From positions 54,166 to 93,673 of the forward strand of contig BMAT01010179.1 of the NCBI GenBank assembly GCA_019649035.1: a stretch of DNA of 39,508 nucleotides, written 5' to 3'. The stretch comes from Elysia marginata. Taxonomy: Eukaryota > Mollusca > Gastropoda > Plakobranchidae. Positions 22,749-35,192 of the stretch are shown piece after piece. The position numbers and the translations under genes were made by a program. The notes below the pieces were generated by a model. The model searched no databases, was not told where the DNA came from, and saw only the letters and a list, made by a program, of their open reading frames with translations. Every line of letters begins with the position of its first letter. Position 1 is the stretch's first letter.

Positions 22749-24330
22749 AGTATTGCGATGACGAAGTTATAAGGAAGAAATAAATAAACCTACGCAGAAA
22801 CTAGTGGGTTTCTTTTGATTTAACCTCTTTGCCAAAGGTTACTATGTTCGTTTTTTATCTTTTTTTTCTAAATCTTTCCTTTTTGCTTACCCAAAACACT
22901 TTGATTACAGAAATATGGACAAAATGCCTTAAAAACCCTAACAAACTAGAATGCGCGTTACACAAAAAACGGATAATGGCTGCTCACAATAATGCAGCAC
23001 CTGTGGAACAACTTTCTCTCTCATCATTTTCACCTTGTCCAAATTTTGCAAGTTGGCAGTATCCTCAAATACAAAATAAAGCCTGAAGGCAACTTTTACC
23101 CTCGATTGTTTACAATGAATCCGAGCTGCCGTAAGTTTAGGCTTTGGTCACCTCTTGATTCGGATTAGACCGTGAGTGGGGGCTCTCGGTTCGTTAGACG
23201 CTTAACTAGGCTTCGATTATCGCCTGCCTGGCGGTGGCACCTACATAGACCAGAACTGAGCAAGTATCTTGATCTGGCTCTGATCAGGAGCTTACTTCAC
23301 CGAGATCTTGCTGGGTTGGGGTGTCTTCATTCTTTGTGAGAGGCTTCGTGAGGTCATCACGCAAGGTCAATGTGATATGAACTTGGCTGCTATAACTTAT
23401 CGCTATATTTGTTGTATGTAGGTTGTGGTCTTTTCACCAAGTCGTTTTATTAGGTCAATGAACCGTGTAAGTCGGTAATTACCCACATTAATCTATGCAA
23501 ACGGTTCAATAAATCGATCGACGGTTGGCTCTTTATTTTTAAGAACACCAAATGACCGTGCCAAGGAGAGAGGCAGAGGCAGACACAAGTGTAGACAGAT
23601 TCATAAAGACGCACAAAAAAACAGACGGAAAGACAGACATAAATTATACATTGGCTAGATACCTAGAAAGAGAGAGAGAGGGAGGTAGACGTACAAAAAT
23701 ATAGTCGTGATATTTCAAGGCATGCGTCGACTACCTACCGTAATTGGGACAAACGAGACATGACACCTCATATTGCATGCGATATAAATTAGCTGAGTCA
23801 GCAAAAATAGCATTTTGCCTACGAGATTGTTTTCATTGAGAAAATTCCAAAACGCAGGTTACCAGTTGGGAAATCTAATTTTGCATTCAAAAACACTTAG
23901 TATTTGACTTAATCTGTAGAAATGTACAGGAGACGATTTTACGTCCACTTTTCGTTTCAGAAGAAAGAAAAAGATAACTAAAATGATTAAACTTATGAAA
24001 CCTTTCCCTCCTAAACATTGTACTGGATTAAGATATATCAAATTTAGTTGTTTTGTTAGACGTTATATCGAGTGAATTTGCCATTACATATTACGCAGTT
24101 TTATTTGTGATTTTTACAAGTTGAAAACTTTGGTGGTTGAAATAAATAACTGAACTAAAATACAGCAACTTGCTTATCAGGAAAATTAACGTCTTTATTA
24201 GAATATATTGCGAGCAGAGAATTCTTATTGTGAATTTATAACTCGGTTACTTATCAATTTCCTTTTTTATTGGCTATAGTATATCAGGTAAGGATCCAGT
24301 ATATTTTTTTTTAATATTTACAGGAGCTGG

Positions 24331-24421
24331 GCACTAGACCGTTTAAGACAAATTGATAGCTACCATCGCGCAATGTGCTCGGCTTTGGACTGTTTAAGAC
24401 AGAATGATACCTACCATTACG
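24331..24421. repeat. Two-copy 51-bp repeat
   Basis: GACCGTTTAAGACA and GACTGTTTAAGACA start 51 bp apart and are each followed by similar sequence (GATAGCTACCAT and GATACCTACCAT). Two imperfect tandem units, no known function. Confidence 0.6.
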
Positions 24422-27116
24422 TTTTCTAGTGATCGTAGTAATACCAAAAAAGCATCCTGTTTTTTGGCAGTATAAGTAATTGAGGATAAATTTTCTCTAA
24501 GAAATTAGAAAAACAAACACAACAGCCTACTTTAATCCACTGCTAATTACCTTTCATCGATTGCGCAAAGGCTGCCTCTAATATTTATTCTACATTCTAA
24601 GATTATAATTAAGACGAGGAATATCTTGAAATGGTCTCGTTTGCTTTTGTATTTGTTGTCTATGGCTAGGTTTTAGTGCACTTCCGTATTGGTTTGTTGC
24701 CTTTGGTGTAAACTGGACCTTATCGATCAAGTTAGCAAGTCACTCAGAAAGACTATGCAAAAATCTTTACCATGATACAGTTTCTTTTTAACAAGCGTAG
24801 CGGCGATTTAGTGTAAGCCATGTTTCTTTGAACGGCAAGGCACTGAAGGTGGTTTGTGCCGAAATTAAAGTAAATAGAGGATTCAAATCATACCAAAGTC
24901 AAGCCTTTTTTCGACCTTTTTAGAGCATACTTCAATCCGAATAATATACCTTTAATCTATCAATCATAAAATAATGCTGCTAGTTTTTCGAAGTCGAATG
25001 TGGTTTTATTACAATAGTATCAAAAGTGAAAAAATACATAAAACTGATAGATTGAAATAAATATGAAAATATAAAAGCAGTCTATTTAAAGTGAATATAT
25101 GTTGAAAAATAGAAATTGCTGTTAGTAAAGTCATTTCAGGATAATACATGTAGCACCCTTCTAAAAAATCTAAAAACTAATCATCTCTAGGTAGGCATAC
25201 AACACTATGTAAATTTTTGCGCTTACCTTAAAAAGCTGAACAGTTGCTTTTTCTCACGTGTGCAAGGCATTTTCATTAACTAAACTATCTATACACATGG
25301 GGACAAATGGTTATTTTCTTCTTTGTATAATCAAAAGTAATGGTCTCCGTATCATTTCACTTCTTTCATTTTATATAATTATAAGCTGAACACAAAAGCT
25401 AATAATGGTATGAGTATGAGATGAATATATTTTCTCTAGGTTGATTTTCTGATACGGGTGCACAGAATTTGGTGCATGAGTGAACATGCTTTTAGCCTGA
25501 CTTTCAGGAGGCCAAGTCAAGATTCTTCTCAGCCTTCCAAAGAGTTTATGGATTGGGCCTAGTGCGAAAATCGGCAGATCCTCCCGCCAATATGTGAAGG
25601 TAGTTCCAGGTAAAACCATTAATGTCCTTCTCTCGTTTCTTTTTTACACGGATGGTTGCCCAGTTTTGCTGGCCACATAGATAAGAGTATACCTAGGCCT
25701 GCGGCGAGGATCGAAAGTTCCTTTTGTCTCAAAAAGACCACGGTGTATGTTTGTCCTACGTTGAATGTCAATAGACCTGGGGAGAAAGGGTGATTCCTAT
25801 CGACTTCTGTCTAATTCTTAAATGTTTAGCTTCCAGTATGTTTGACAGATGGACCGTGAAGGAGAGGGTGGATCTAGAGAGACGTTGGGTAACAGACTTA
25901 GTTAATGCCACAACTGGAGTATTGGACCGGCATGTCGTCCAACTGTTGTCTCTTTCTCTCTTAGACTGGCTTCCAAACACTTAAGTCATCGAGAGCTTGC
26001 TAATTGACTGGGCTCTATCAAGCTAAATGACAAGATTTTCACGATTCTACCTCCAATGAAATACGTATATATATTAACAAAATAAACGACATATTGATTC
26101 TATTGAAAACTTCACTTCTAAGATTTTGTTGGCTCTTCTTGAACAAAATCAAAAACTGGTTTTTGCAAGATTCTTGATGGCGAAAAAGATCCAGTTTTTC
26201 AGGAAAGCATGGGGAATTTAAACTGCTTGAAGTTTACCCTTTTGATTCAAATGAATACAGAGAGAAAACTGATAGTAAAAATCAAGCCTAAAAATAAGAA
26301 AGCAAAAGGGTGAAAAACAAACTATCAGACGAAGCAAATGATAACTTGTAATACTGAATTTGAGACGAGTAAAGTTTTTAGACGTGTGGGCAAACTTTAT
26401 ACATGAGATTTATCCCAAAATCACTCTTGTGTAAAAAATAAAATGTCATAGTTGTTGCTTACTTGCCTTTGAAAGGGTAAAAACTATTTAAACACATTGT
26501 TAAAAGATCATCCTACATGTATAATGTTTTATCTGGATTAGCCTGTTTTTTTCCAAAAGCTGTTTCTCTGTAAAATCATACGATGCCTTCTCTGGCAATG
26601 TTTCGAGGAGAACTATTTTCAAGTTGTTTCACTTTTTCGCTTGGTCTAGTTCTTCTTAGTAATCACACATTTATTCTGCTCAAGAAATTCCGACCATATG
26701 AGGAATGTGAAAGTGGTAAAATCAAGTGGGTGAAACAACAATAACCAGTTAGCAGAGGTAATTGTTTAGAGGATTTTTTTAGATTAGGGGCTGACAGATA
26801 TAGACAAAGACAGAAATAGCAGAACAGAATGAGGGTCAGGCAAAAAGGGGAAATGGTAAAAATATTTCCTCAAAGTTAAGGAAAGCTGTCCTCAGTTAAG
26901 ATGATAAAAGGGGTGAAGGAAAAGAAACAACGGTGGTTGGATGTGAAATTGCTACTGTTACAAAGAATTGTACAAACGTGAATTATTTATGGATAATAAC
27001 GAGTTAATTATTAGCATGTGTATTGACTAGGGAGGCTATCAAGATTTTTCAACAAACCAAGCTTACTTGCATGGAACGGGAAGTCTACTCTTGTAAGGAG
27101 ACTATGTTAAACAATG

Positions 27117-27193
27117 TTGCCTGTGACAATCAAAGTGCAGTATCTGTAGTGTGAACCATGTGGGAGATACTGCACTTTTATTGTCAAGGGCAG
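27117..27193 (-). ncRNA. Pre-miRNA-like hairpin, intronic
   Basis: The arms at 27124-27145 and 27165-27186 are complementary over 22 positions with one mismatch, separated by a 19-nt loop. A 2x2 internal loop and a TGCC/GGCA stem (27118-27121 with 27189-27192) continue the helix, and AGACTAT/ATAGTCT (27099-27105 with 27198-27204) can form a lower stem. Length, 22-bp duplex and basal stem all fit an animal microRNA precursor. The host intron is transcribed on the minus strand, giving a 5' arm that begins TGACAATAAAAG and a 3' arm that begins AGATACTGCACT. I do not recognise the family. A small palindromic transposon is the alternative. Confidence 0.5.
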
Positions 27194-27980
27194 AATGATA
27201 GTCTGGTCAGAACATACTGGTCTGGGCTCTACCAAGTCAAATAGAATCCGAAACAAAAGCCAAAAGGTTTCTTTCCAAACGTTATTAAAGTGGTTTAGAT
27301 CTCTAGTTAAATTTATTGGAAAGTAGTATAATTTTAAAGCCTAACTTTAATCACACTACAAACACTTCTAAGAAGAGGGAAATAGTAATCTAGCATACAC
27401 GTTACCTACCTGATCAGGGAAAAAAATCAGGCCGATGGTTAAAGAATTCTCCGCAAGAACACAGGTACCCTAGAACCTAAGTACTGCCGACAATCAGTGC
27501 AATGACTAGGTCCAGTTGGTCTGTACCAATGTGGCAAAGTGCCAGGACCAATACTTATTTTATTGTTTCGATAGATCAACTCATCAAGCAGGCAACCAAT
27601 CACGTCAACAATCAGATTAGAGCCGTCGGTCATCGATACAGCAGGCTGGAAACTCCGTATAAACGCCACGTCCAGTTGCTGCACATTATACACTTTTGTG
27701 GCAGCAAGTCAAACTGTACTATCATCTTCTATGCTATTGGAATATTGTCAATAACTTATTGAATCAATTAACGGGTGTCCCTTAAATTCCGTTTGATTTT
27801 CCATAAACCTTCTTTGCCAAGTTAATCTCCTCGTGAGTTTATTTTGCACTGTGTCATTCTTTTGTAAGATTTGTTGTGCTGTTCGCATAAAAATCGATTT
27901 TTTTACACTTATTAATCTAGCTTAGTTCCGCAAGAATTTACCTTTCTGGAGTTTTCAGTGGGGTGAGGGCGTTTAGTTTC

Positions 27981-28005
27981 ATATATATATATATATATAT
28001 ATATA
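27981..28005. repeat. (AT)n microsatellite
   Basis: About twelve AT units in the large intron. Confidence 0.9.
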
Positions 28006-29658
28006 ATGCACACATCACAGAGCGATCTTATGTCTCAGCGTGGCTCAGTATGTTTTCTCGGAATTGATTTGTGCCCACACTATCTAGTTAACTTTGGGCA
28101 CGGCGAATTTTCGTGTTTCTGTAATAGCATTATTTTCTGCAAAAATCGCCTTCCACTGCTATTGATTTTCCTGTGACACGCTGCAGAGCTTGGGCAGTGC
28201 ACATTAATGGCATGCGAGTTTGTTTATATCCGTCGCTTGTCTGATCGCTCATAAAAATTGCCGAGACGGATACTTAGCAGAACAACTTACAACAGCAATA
28301 TCAAGTTAAAGTTAGGCCTAGGGAAAGTCCATAGCCCATTCGGTGCTTGCCCCAACCCTCCCCTCTCTCTCGCTCTACTCAACCTAAAAATCATATTTTA
28401 CATCGATGAAAACAACTTTTTCCCATTTTTTCAACTTTAACTGTCTCCCATTGCTTCAGTTACGAAGGGTGTGTTTCAAATGCTATTTAAAATAGTGTAC
28501 GCCTAATGCCACTACCACGCAAGTAAATGAATTTGCTATTTTAATACATGCATGAATTGAGTAAATTTACATCTAAAATATTTGGATGGAAAAAATATGA
28601 AAATAATAACTTTGATGCATGTAATTTGTTGAAAGAAGAAAAACGGTAGATGATAGAAAGTATAGAGAATATAACATAGGAAAGCACAAATGCTCCAAGA
28701 AGGAAAACATGGTGTTCAAGAAAGGAAATAGCAAAACATAGCTAGAGAAATGGTGATTAGGGATATAGTTTAAAATAAGCAATTGATTGAAATGAGGAAA
28801 GAAATTAAGAGTGTAGAGAGAGACAAATCTACCGCTAAGGTTTACTTCAAATGATAAAACCGACTTACATCAATACAGAATACGTTTAGGTCTGCCTTTT
28901 TTTCACATAAACGATATAAGCTCTTTGGGTCATTGGTTGCTGTATTTTATACAATTTTAGTTTACCGTACCTCATGAAGTTTTGAGGCCTAGAGAACAGA
29001 GAAGGCAGAGATAAGGAAGGGCATAGGAGGCCAGAAGAAGAACAATTATGGTTACAATAATCAACTGATGATTCTGTTGATGGATCACGCACGGCGTGCC
29101 GGTGGAGTGTATGGATTTCTTTTTCTTCTTTGATTTAACGTCCAACATGGGTTAACTAATGTCAGTTCAGGCAAGGCTCATACTGTTTGTAATATTTTAT
29201 TTTCATCCATGACATGCAACCTTTAAAGCAAGAACACCAGATCGAAAGACATATGACCAACGCTTGATGGCAAACCGCTGCATTTATTATGCATTGATAG
29301 GCGATGGTTTCGGTAAGCTTGATATCGCACTGTTCGTGCCGATCAGCCGGGATCACATTGGCTGTTATCGATTTCCCGTGGACACTATGCCGTGTAATGG
29401 TCTAGTAACATGGTAGAGTTTGTAAAATAGAGGTTTATATCGATGGTATTAGGTTTTTTGCTTAGCTCCCGGCAGACTCTCTGTTGATTGTAATGATAGA
29501 ACTCTCACTAGTAGTAAAGTTACCATCTTCAGACAACATACGCTATTGATCCGATCAGCAAAGATAGTCAAGGTGTAAGGGAGGCGGAAGGGGAAATGGA
29601 CGGACGGTTAAGGAATTTTTTTAGCAGATCTCCTTTCACATAAGAGATTAGAATGATA

Positions 29659-29947
29659 AGATACAAATTGCTAATGATGTTTAGCATAAGCTCAATAAAT
29701 GTTAACAAACACTTGTCTAAAAGGGACTATTGAGATAGCGCTCGTGTAACACTCAAAAAGATACAAATTGCTAATGATGTTTAGCATAAGCTCAATAAAT
29801 GTTAACAAACACTTGTCTAAAAGGGACTATTGAGATAGCGCTCTTGTAGCACTCAAAAGGACAAAAATTGCTAATCATTTTAAGCATGAGCTCAATAAAT
29901 GTTAACAAACATTTGTCTTAAACGAACTATTGAGATAGCGCTAGATG
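29659..29947. repeat. Three-unit 100-bp tandem repeat
   Basis: Units start at 29660, 29760 and 29860 (ATACAAATTGCTAATGATG and variants) with a period of exactly 100 bp. Units one and two are nearly identical; unit three is more diverged. Each keeps CTCAATA and TATTGAG, which can pair across a 30-base loop, and the palindrome AGCGCT. The array ends about 55 bp inside the intron from the 5' splice site of the 34270-30003 exon. Confidence 0.9.
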
Positions 29948-30002
29948 GAGAATAACATTATCAGATGTAGAAAAACCGTGTCAGAAGAGTGGAGTCACTT
30001 AC

Positions 30003-33000
30003 CTGGGGGAGAGCTGCTGTAGAACTTCTTGCAATGCCTGGATCTGCTGCTGGGCTGACGACACTGGGTCATCCTCTGACAACTGGCTGTGCCACCTGGT
30101 CTCCTCCCTCTCGCGACCTCTACTGTCCCCGACAGTGGTTGGACAGCTGCTGTTCGGGTCTAGAGTGAGTACTTGCTCCAAAGGCCGCTGCGTGTCACTG
30201 TCAGTGGAAACAAGCCTGAAAGTATTGGGGCCGATCTGAACCAGCTTGCCCGGTAGAGTCGCTTGTTCTTGTGGGCGTTCTCTGGAATTTTCGTCCGCTG
30301 AAAATTTATCTGTGTGTTGGGGATGTAACGGCAATGCATTAATATCTCTTTGTTTGGTTTTCTGTTCCAGCGTCTGCACATTTTGGCCAGCGCGCAAACT
30401 GGTGTCAATGGGCAAATGTTCATCAACGTTTGGAATCTGAGAAGTATCATGGGCAATAATTTGAACCTCCTGCTGTTCCCTTGCAGTTTTTGCATTGACC
30501 TTGGAGTCATGTTGCAGGTTCGCAAACTCTGGCCCTCTGTCATACGCGGGGATGCTACCTGACGACCTAAATAATGTCTCAGACCGCTCGGGCATACCCC
30601 GAAAACCCTCTACCTCGTGAATGGGCGGAAATGTTTGTCCTTCATAAGGTTTAAAAAAGACTCCTGGACTCACGGCGTTAGCTTCACTGTGTGGCGATTC
30701 TGTGTCAGGATACGCAAGATCTTCTGACGGGGCAAACAAGTCTCGCACTCTCTTCTTTACCGTGGGCACATCTTCACCCAATGCCGCGTTAGTGTGGTCC
30801 ACGTAATCAGCTCTGTATGTAGACTCGACTCTGCTGGGTGCGCTATGAGCTCTGTGGAAAAATAAAGATTCTTGTCCTCTGTCTGGCCGCTTCATACTCC
30901 TATTAGCACCGGGTGATAACGGATTCCTTCTCCCAGGACTGAATGAAGATGAAGGAGGACCTGAGTCAGACTTTGGTCTTCTTTTCTTTGTGTTTCCGCT
31001 AGGAGTGGCAGTATCTTCCGACTTCTCTAAGATCCTCCCTCTTTGTGGTGACATGCTGGACCTAGTCTGTTTGCTGTGTTGAGTTTTTTCAAGACTTGCG
31101 ACCTTACCGGCAACATTTCTACTTCGTATCCTACTTCTTGGTTTTTCAGAATCAGACATTTTCAAAGGCGTCCCAATCACTCCATGTGCGCTTTGTTTAT
31201 GACTCGGTTTAGCAGGTTTAGCACTTGCACTTGTGGTGTGTTCTTTTGATGGTTTTGAATTTTTAACTTGAGCATGGTCTTGCAAGTCTGCTTTTGAATC
31301 AACGATGGAATCAACTGCTTCCATGTCCCGTTGGATATCTGGCACCTGGCATTTGACATGAATCTCTCTTTCCGTTGAAAACCTAACCATTTCAGTTTTT
31401 TGGAGCTCATCTAGCCTGCCTTCAGCGTCAGTTTGAGTGTTGGGTACATCACCCACTGCAGCATTCTCTTCTTGTGACATTTCTAAATCATCTTTTAGAC
31501 TATCATAACGAGACAGGATATTGTCATCATCATCATTGTTTTCGATAATGTTGCATGCCTTTTCGTTGGTATCGAACTCGTCAAGTGAATCCTGAGAAAT
31601 ATCCACATCAGAATCAGTAGTCGAAGAGGCTCTTGTTACTTGCATCTCGCTTTCATCTTCACCGTGTATTTCTTTGTCAGACACAGGATGATTTCCAATA
31701 TCTGTTTGAGTTCTATCGGCGATAGTTTTTGTGATGCTTTCGAGCACATCAGGGATGATGTTTGCACCAGAATTGTCGTATCTAGCCGGTTTATTTCGTC
31801 TGACATTTGTAGCTTTAGGTTTTAGAGGCAAACGCACTTTGACACCAGAACTCTTATGCTTATCTTGTGAATTTCTTGGAGATGATGGGTTACTATCATA
31901 AGAACTGACAACTATTTCCGGGACATCTGTCGGATATTTTGACGTTCTCTTTTCCTGCCTGCTCCGACTCTCTAAGGGTAGAGCGAGATCTCCAACGCTG
32001 CATGTTGCATTCGAGACCGAGTCGCCACCAACATTCCTTTCTGTTGCTAGACCACCCTCCATCCTTTCCATATATTCGGCGAGAGCGCTTGCAAGCTGCT
32101 CCCCTTCCGGATGGGAATGCCTTCGCCATTCCTGGTCTTCCATCTGTCTTGCCTTTGGTCTCTTCCTCAACCGATAAGTCCCCACAACCTGAGCATCACG
32201 TGATTGCTGCTGCTCGTGCTTCTCCTCTTCACTGGAGAGTTCCGGTACGCTGGCCAGACTGGTCATGCTGGACACCAGTCGGATTCTTGAGCGAGCATCT
32301 CTCGAGATGGGAAAGGAATCAGGGCCAGGGTAACTTTGACTTCTGGGGATCGTTCTGAAATGTTCTTTTGGTCTGTTGCTCTTCGTTTCCGAATAGGATG
32401 AAGAAGGAGGTTCTGTGCTTGCCTTGTCTTTCTTCACTGAACTACTTGGTGTTGGATTTATCGAAGGTTGTTTACCGCTACCTTTCTTCAAGTATTTATG
32501 CTTTGGGATATTTTCTGAGCTGCTATCCTGGTCGTGGAAGTTCTGCTTAGTTCGTCTTTGTCTTTTAGAAAGACATTGCTCAGCGTTTGCGTTATCTAAA
32601 GAATCATTTATATTACGATGTGGTTTTTCTTTTGAAGTTTTCTGGTGTTCTGGGTAAGCATTTTGTGTACTGCGAGTCTTATTGAGGTGTTTTCTTTCAT
32701 GTTTTATTTCTTCCTTTTCTGGTCCCGAAATATCTCTCTTGGTTTTCTTTTTTGTATGAAGAGCTGCATTTTTTTCAACAGGTTCAGCATTTCCATGTAC
32801 GGGTGTTTCTTTTGCAGTTTCTTCACGGCCACCATAAGATTTTGAAGGTTGGCTGGAATGTGAACTTTCATGGCCCGGAATGCTTGAATGACGCTTTAAT
32901 CTTTCGTGGGGTTTCCCCACATACTGCTTGTCACTACGGCGTAAAAAGGAATGCTTTTCCGCATCCTCTTCTTTCGCCATTCTCTGACGTGGACTGCCTC

Positions 33001-34270
33001 GCAAATCTGTAGCATCTTTTCTTCTAAGATAATCGTGAGTTTTAATTTCGGCTTGGGACACATTTATCATATCTTTATCCACTTCAGCAACGTAGTCTTT
33101 TCTGCTGCCCTTACGCAAGTAGTCAAACTTTGGAACGGTCTGAGCATCCTTGTCCCTGAGACGACCAGAAGGGCTTACAGGCAAATGCACCGGAGAAGTT
33201 CTCTGCTTTTTACTCCCTTTTCTCAGGAAGCTGTGCTTTGGTGGTGATTCCCTATCTCTTTCAGAACTAGACGACAAAGTCCTCAACGGAGAGTCGCGGG
33301 AGCCTCGGTTAAATTCCTTCCGCTGAAGCACTGGACTTGAAAGAGGGGAGCTAATACGTTCTTTGCTGCCTTTAAGGTAGTTCCCCTTTAAATCATCTCG
33401 AGGTGCCCGTGGCTGATACAGCCTGGCAGTTACGGCTGCGGCAGCGTCAGTGATACTTTTGTCTGGGCTTGCAGAGTCTTGTAGTGTGTCGACTTGAGGT
33501 AGTGGGGCTGGACGCATTCTTTGTATTCTCGTGCGACCTCTAGAGGGCCTGCCGCTACCAGCAGACCTCATGCTAGTTATATTGGAAAGGTTGGGGTGTT
33601 TTCTGGAGATGTCATGACATGTCTCATCTAAAATATCAAAATAACCACTGTTTTCTGTTGTGTCATCCACCTCATCTGCATTCTTCCTTGACGCGTTGAT
33701 TGAAGGGTACTTGTCTTTGATAAAATCGTGCTCCATGACTTCTTCTCCATCCAAATGATCGATAGCCTTTTCTGCATCACCAATTTCTTTTTTCTTTACT
33801 TCATCTTCTTCGAAATCATTGTCACTTGAATCGGAATCTTCTTCCTCTTCTTCTCCTCCTTCTTCTTCTTCATCATCATCATCATCATCATCGTCGTCGT
33901 CATTATAATTTCCATCGTCATCGTCCTCATCATCGTAGTCATCATCACTACTCGCATTTCCATTCTCCTTTTTCCATATTCGTCTACCCTCGCCAACATT
34001 TACTCTTTTCTGACCGGCATTTTCTCCAGATATTTTTCGGAAATTTCCGCTGTCTCCAAGCTCCTGTGTGCTAGCGGTCTTCGAGGGAAAGTCCCCAGCG
34101 AAGTCCACAGTCTGTGTTTGGTCTGTGTCCACGTCATTGAGGCCGAGCTCGCTACAGGCACTCCTCACTGGGCGAGGCGTGTCCAGGCCGACGTACAGCA
34201 GGTCCTGCTTCTCCTCCAGGTAGAGCTCTAATTGCTCTTGCTGCGCTGCCAACTTGTCCACTTCAGCTTT
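30003..34270 (-). CDS. Second giant exon (1422 aa), coil then acidic and [HF]x[YF]L[RK][KR] motifs
   Basis: A 4268-nt exon. The acceptor TTTGCTTACTACAG precedes AAA GCT GAA; the donor is CAG|GTAAGT at 30002. It enters in phase 0 and leaves in phase 2. It starts with the end of a coiled coil (AEVDKLAAQQEQLELYLEEK), then PRPVRSACSELGL, then a poly-Asp/Glu tract (33.96-33.80 kb). From 33.4 to 32.46 kb six short motifs of the form [HF]x[YF]L[RK][KR], usually followed by GS, recur among Ser/Arg/Lys-rich sequence. Further on are an SxIP motif in basic context (RHSSIPGH), RSQSYPG-like sites, RTQTD, and a C-terminal Gln/Leu coil (QQQIQALQEVLQQLSP). No folded domain is recognised apart from the coils. 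The eight residues that could be read upstream of 34270 (from an ATG at 34294) are intron. Probably a disordered binding platform; the function is inferred from motifs only. Confidence 0.93.
32464..33391 (-). repeat. Six copies of a [HF]x[YF]L[RK][KR] motif
   Basis: The copies are NYLKGSKERIS (33391-33358), KHSFLRKGSKK (33243-33197), KFDYLRKGSRK (33140-33092), THDYLRRKDA (33044-33004), KHSFLRRSDK (32960-32915) and KHKYLKKGSGK (32511-32464). The spacing is 87-155 nt for the first five and then 450 nt. Repetition of an aromatic-Leu-basic-basic-Gly-Ser core in otherwise disordered sequence suggests a multivalent docking site; the ligand is unknown. Confidence 0.7.
33800..33960 (-). repeat. Coding (TCA)n tract, poly-Asp/Glu
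   Basis: On the plus strand TCA, TCG and TCT triplets repeat here; the minus strand encodes ten successive Asp and then Glu-rich sequence. The purest TCA run is 33868-33889. It is a highly acidic stretch in the second giant exon and probably length-polymorphic. Confidence 0.85.
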
Positions 34271-34686
34271 CTGTAGTAAGCAAACAAAGCTCATAACTTA
34301 AAGAGCGGGCTTAGTTTACATGGTATAAAGATGTAAAAAGTAAAAATGGGTCTTGTTAAAGAAAGTCTGATGCGAGTTAACATGAACTGATAAAACTTGT
34401 TTACTAATTCTATTGAACCAGACAAATGTCTGGTTAGTTAATAATATTGGCTTTATTGTTGTGCTAGGATAATGGACAGGTCAAAAAAGTATAACGATTA
34501 TCCTGTAAGTTTTTGTTTTCGTAAGCATTAGAAAGGATGAGTGTTATTATAGCTTCTCTGCTCTATGTCAATTTCGCTCTTGACTTAAAGGTCCCTAGCT
34601 GTTAAGACTATAATATCAACTCAGTATCAGTTTCCTGAAGCAGTTAAATGTCATTAAACTAACCAAGGCATCAAGTCAATGTGTAC
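34271..34686 (-). other. Intron (416 bp)
   Basis: GTACAC donor at 34686 and CTTACTACAG acceptor at 34271. AT-rich, nothing else seen. Confidence 0.8.
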
Positions 34687-34883
34687 CTGAGCCTGAATAT
34701 CTTGTAGAATGACTGCACTCCGAGCCAAGTATTCCGCCTCACGCTGGTCAATCTGTGACTTCCTTTCCCTCAGTTCCCACTGACGCCGCTCAAACTCCTG
34801 GGCTACCTGCGCCTCTTGCCAGCCCAAGGTCCGTGCTGAGTCACGGAGATTCAAAGTGTGCAGGAATTCTCTCTGAGCCAGAT
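34687..34883 (-). CDS. Coiled-coil exon
   Basis: A 197-nt exon with acceptor TTGTTTGTCTCCAG and donor CAG|GTACAC. It enters with two bases (AT, making GAT with the preceding G) and ends on a codon boundary after IQAQ, joining directly to KAEVDKL in the next exon. The peptide runs LAQREFLHTLNLRDSARTLG, then WQEAQVAQEFERRQWEL, then a heptad-like helix with ERKSQIDQREAEYLARSAV. It is rich in Glu, Arg and Gln and continues the coiled coil of the neighbouring exons. Such stretches are typical of kinesin, golgin and centrosomal tails and are not diagnostic of one family. Confidence 0.9.
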
Positions 34884-35192
34884 CTGGAGACAAACAAGAG
34901 GAAATTGTGTAAATTTAGGGTTGATAGAGAAAGTTTTACTGTTGATTATGTTGAAAAGGCGAGTAATGTAAAAACGAAAAAAAAGAAAGATAACGCACTG
35001 CTAGAAAAATTCCTTATGGGACTTAATAACATTGATATACCTTTGAGCAACATATTTTCTTATAAGAAGAAAAATTCACGGGCAGAGCTACATCCCATTT
35101 TTTTCTTTTTAGTTTCCCTTTTTATGAAAAAGAAAAAATTATAATGAGTCTGCTTTCTTATGTTTAGGAAACCCATTAAATTGAAATCCTAC
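34884..35192 (-). other. Intron (309 bp)
   Basis: GTAGGA donor and TTGTCTCCAG acceptor. Short T-rich and A-rich runs at 34975-35130; no gene. Confidence 0.8.

Larger units (their letters stand above)
18402..30002 (-). other. Large intron (11.6 kb)
   Basis: Bounded by the GTAAGT donor at 30002 and TATTTCAG acceptor at 18402. From 18402 to about 22150 and from 22800 to 27090 I see AT-rich sequence with no gene; short open frames there lack codon structure, splice context or recognisable motifs. A GC-richer patch at about 23100-23540 and another at 27430-27720 resemble no family I know and could be old transposon debris. Purine-rich simple sequence lies at 23565-23700 and a (TA)n run at 27981-28005. 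Listed separately are the hairpins at 21084 and 27117, the LINE-like debris at 22.4-22.8 kb, and the 100-bp repeat. Confidence 0.8.

Noticed and set aside
23100-23540. GC-richer block ending in AATAAA, considered as a retroelement end
   Set aside because: I found no paired terminal repeats, primer site or coding remnant, so no family can be assigned.
25371-25984. Short open frames on both strands
   Set aside because: No homology recognised, no plausible splice sites in frame with the host gene.
27439-27762. Overlapping open frames on both strands in a GC-richer patch
   Set aside because: No motif recognised in either; overlap on both strands suggests chance or transposon debris.
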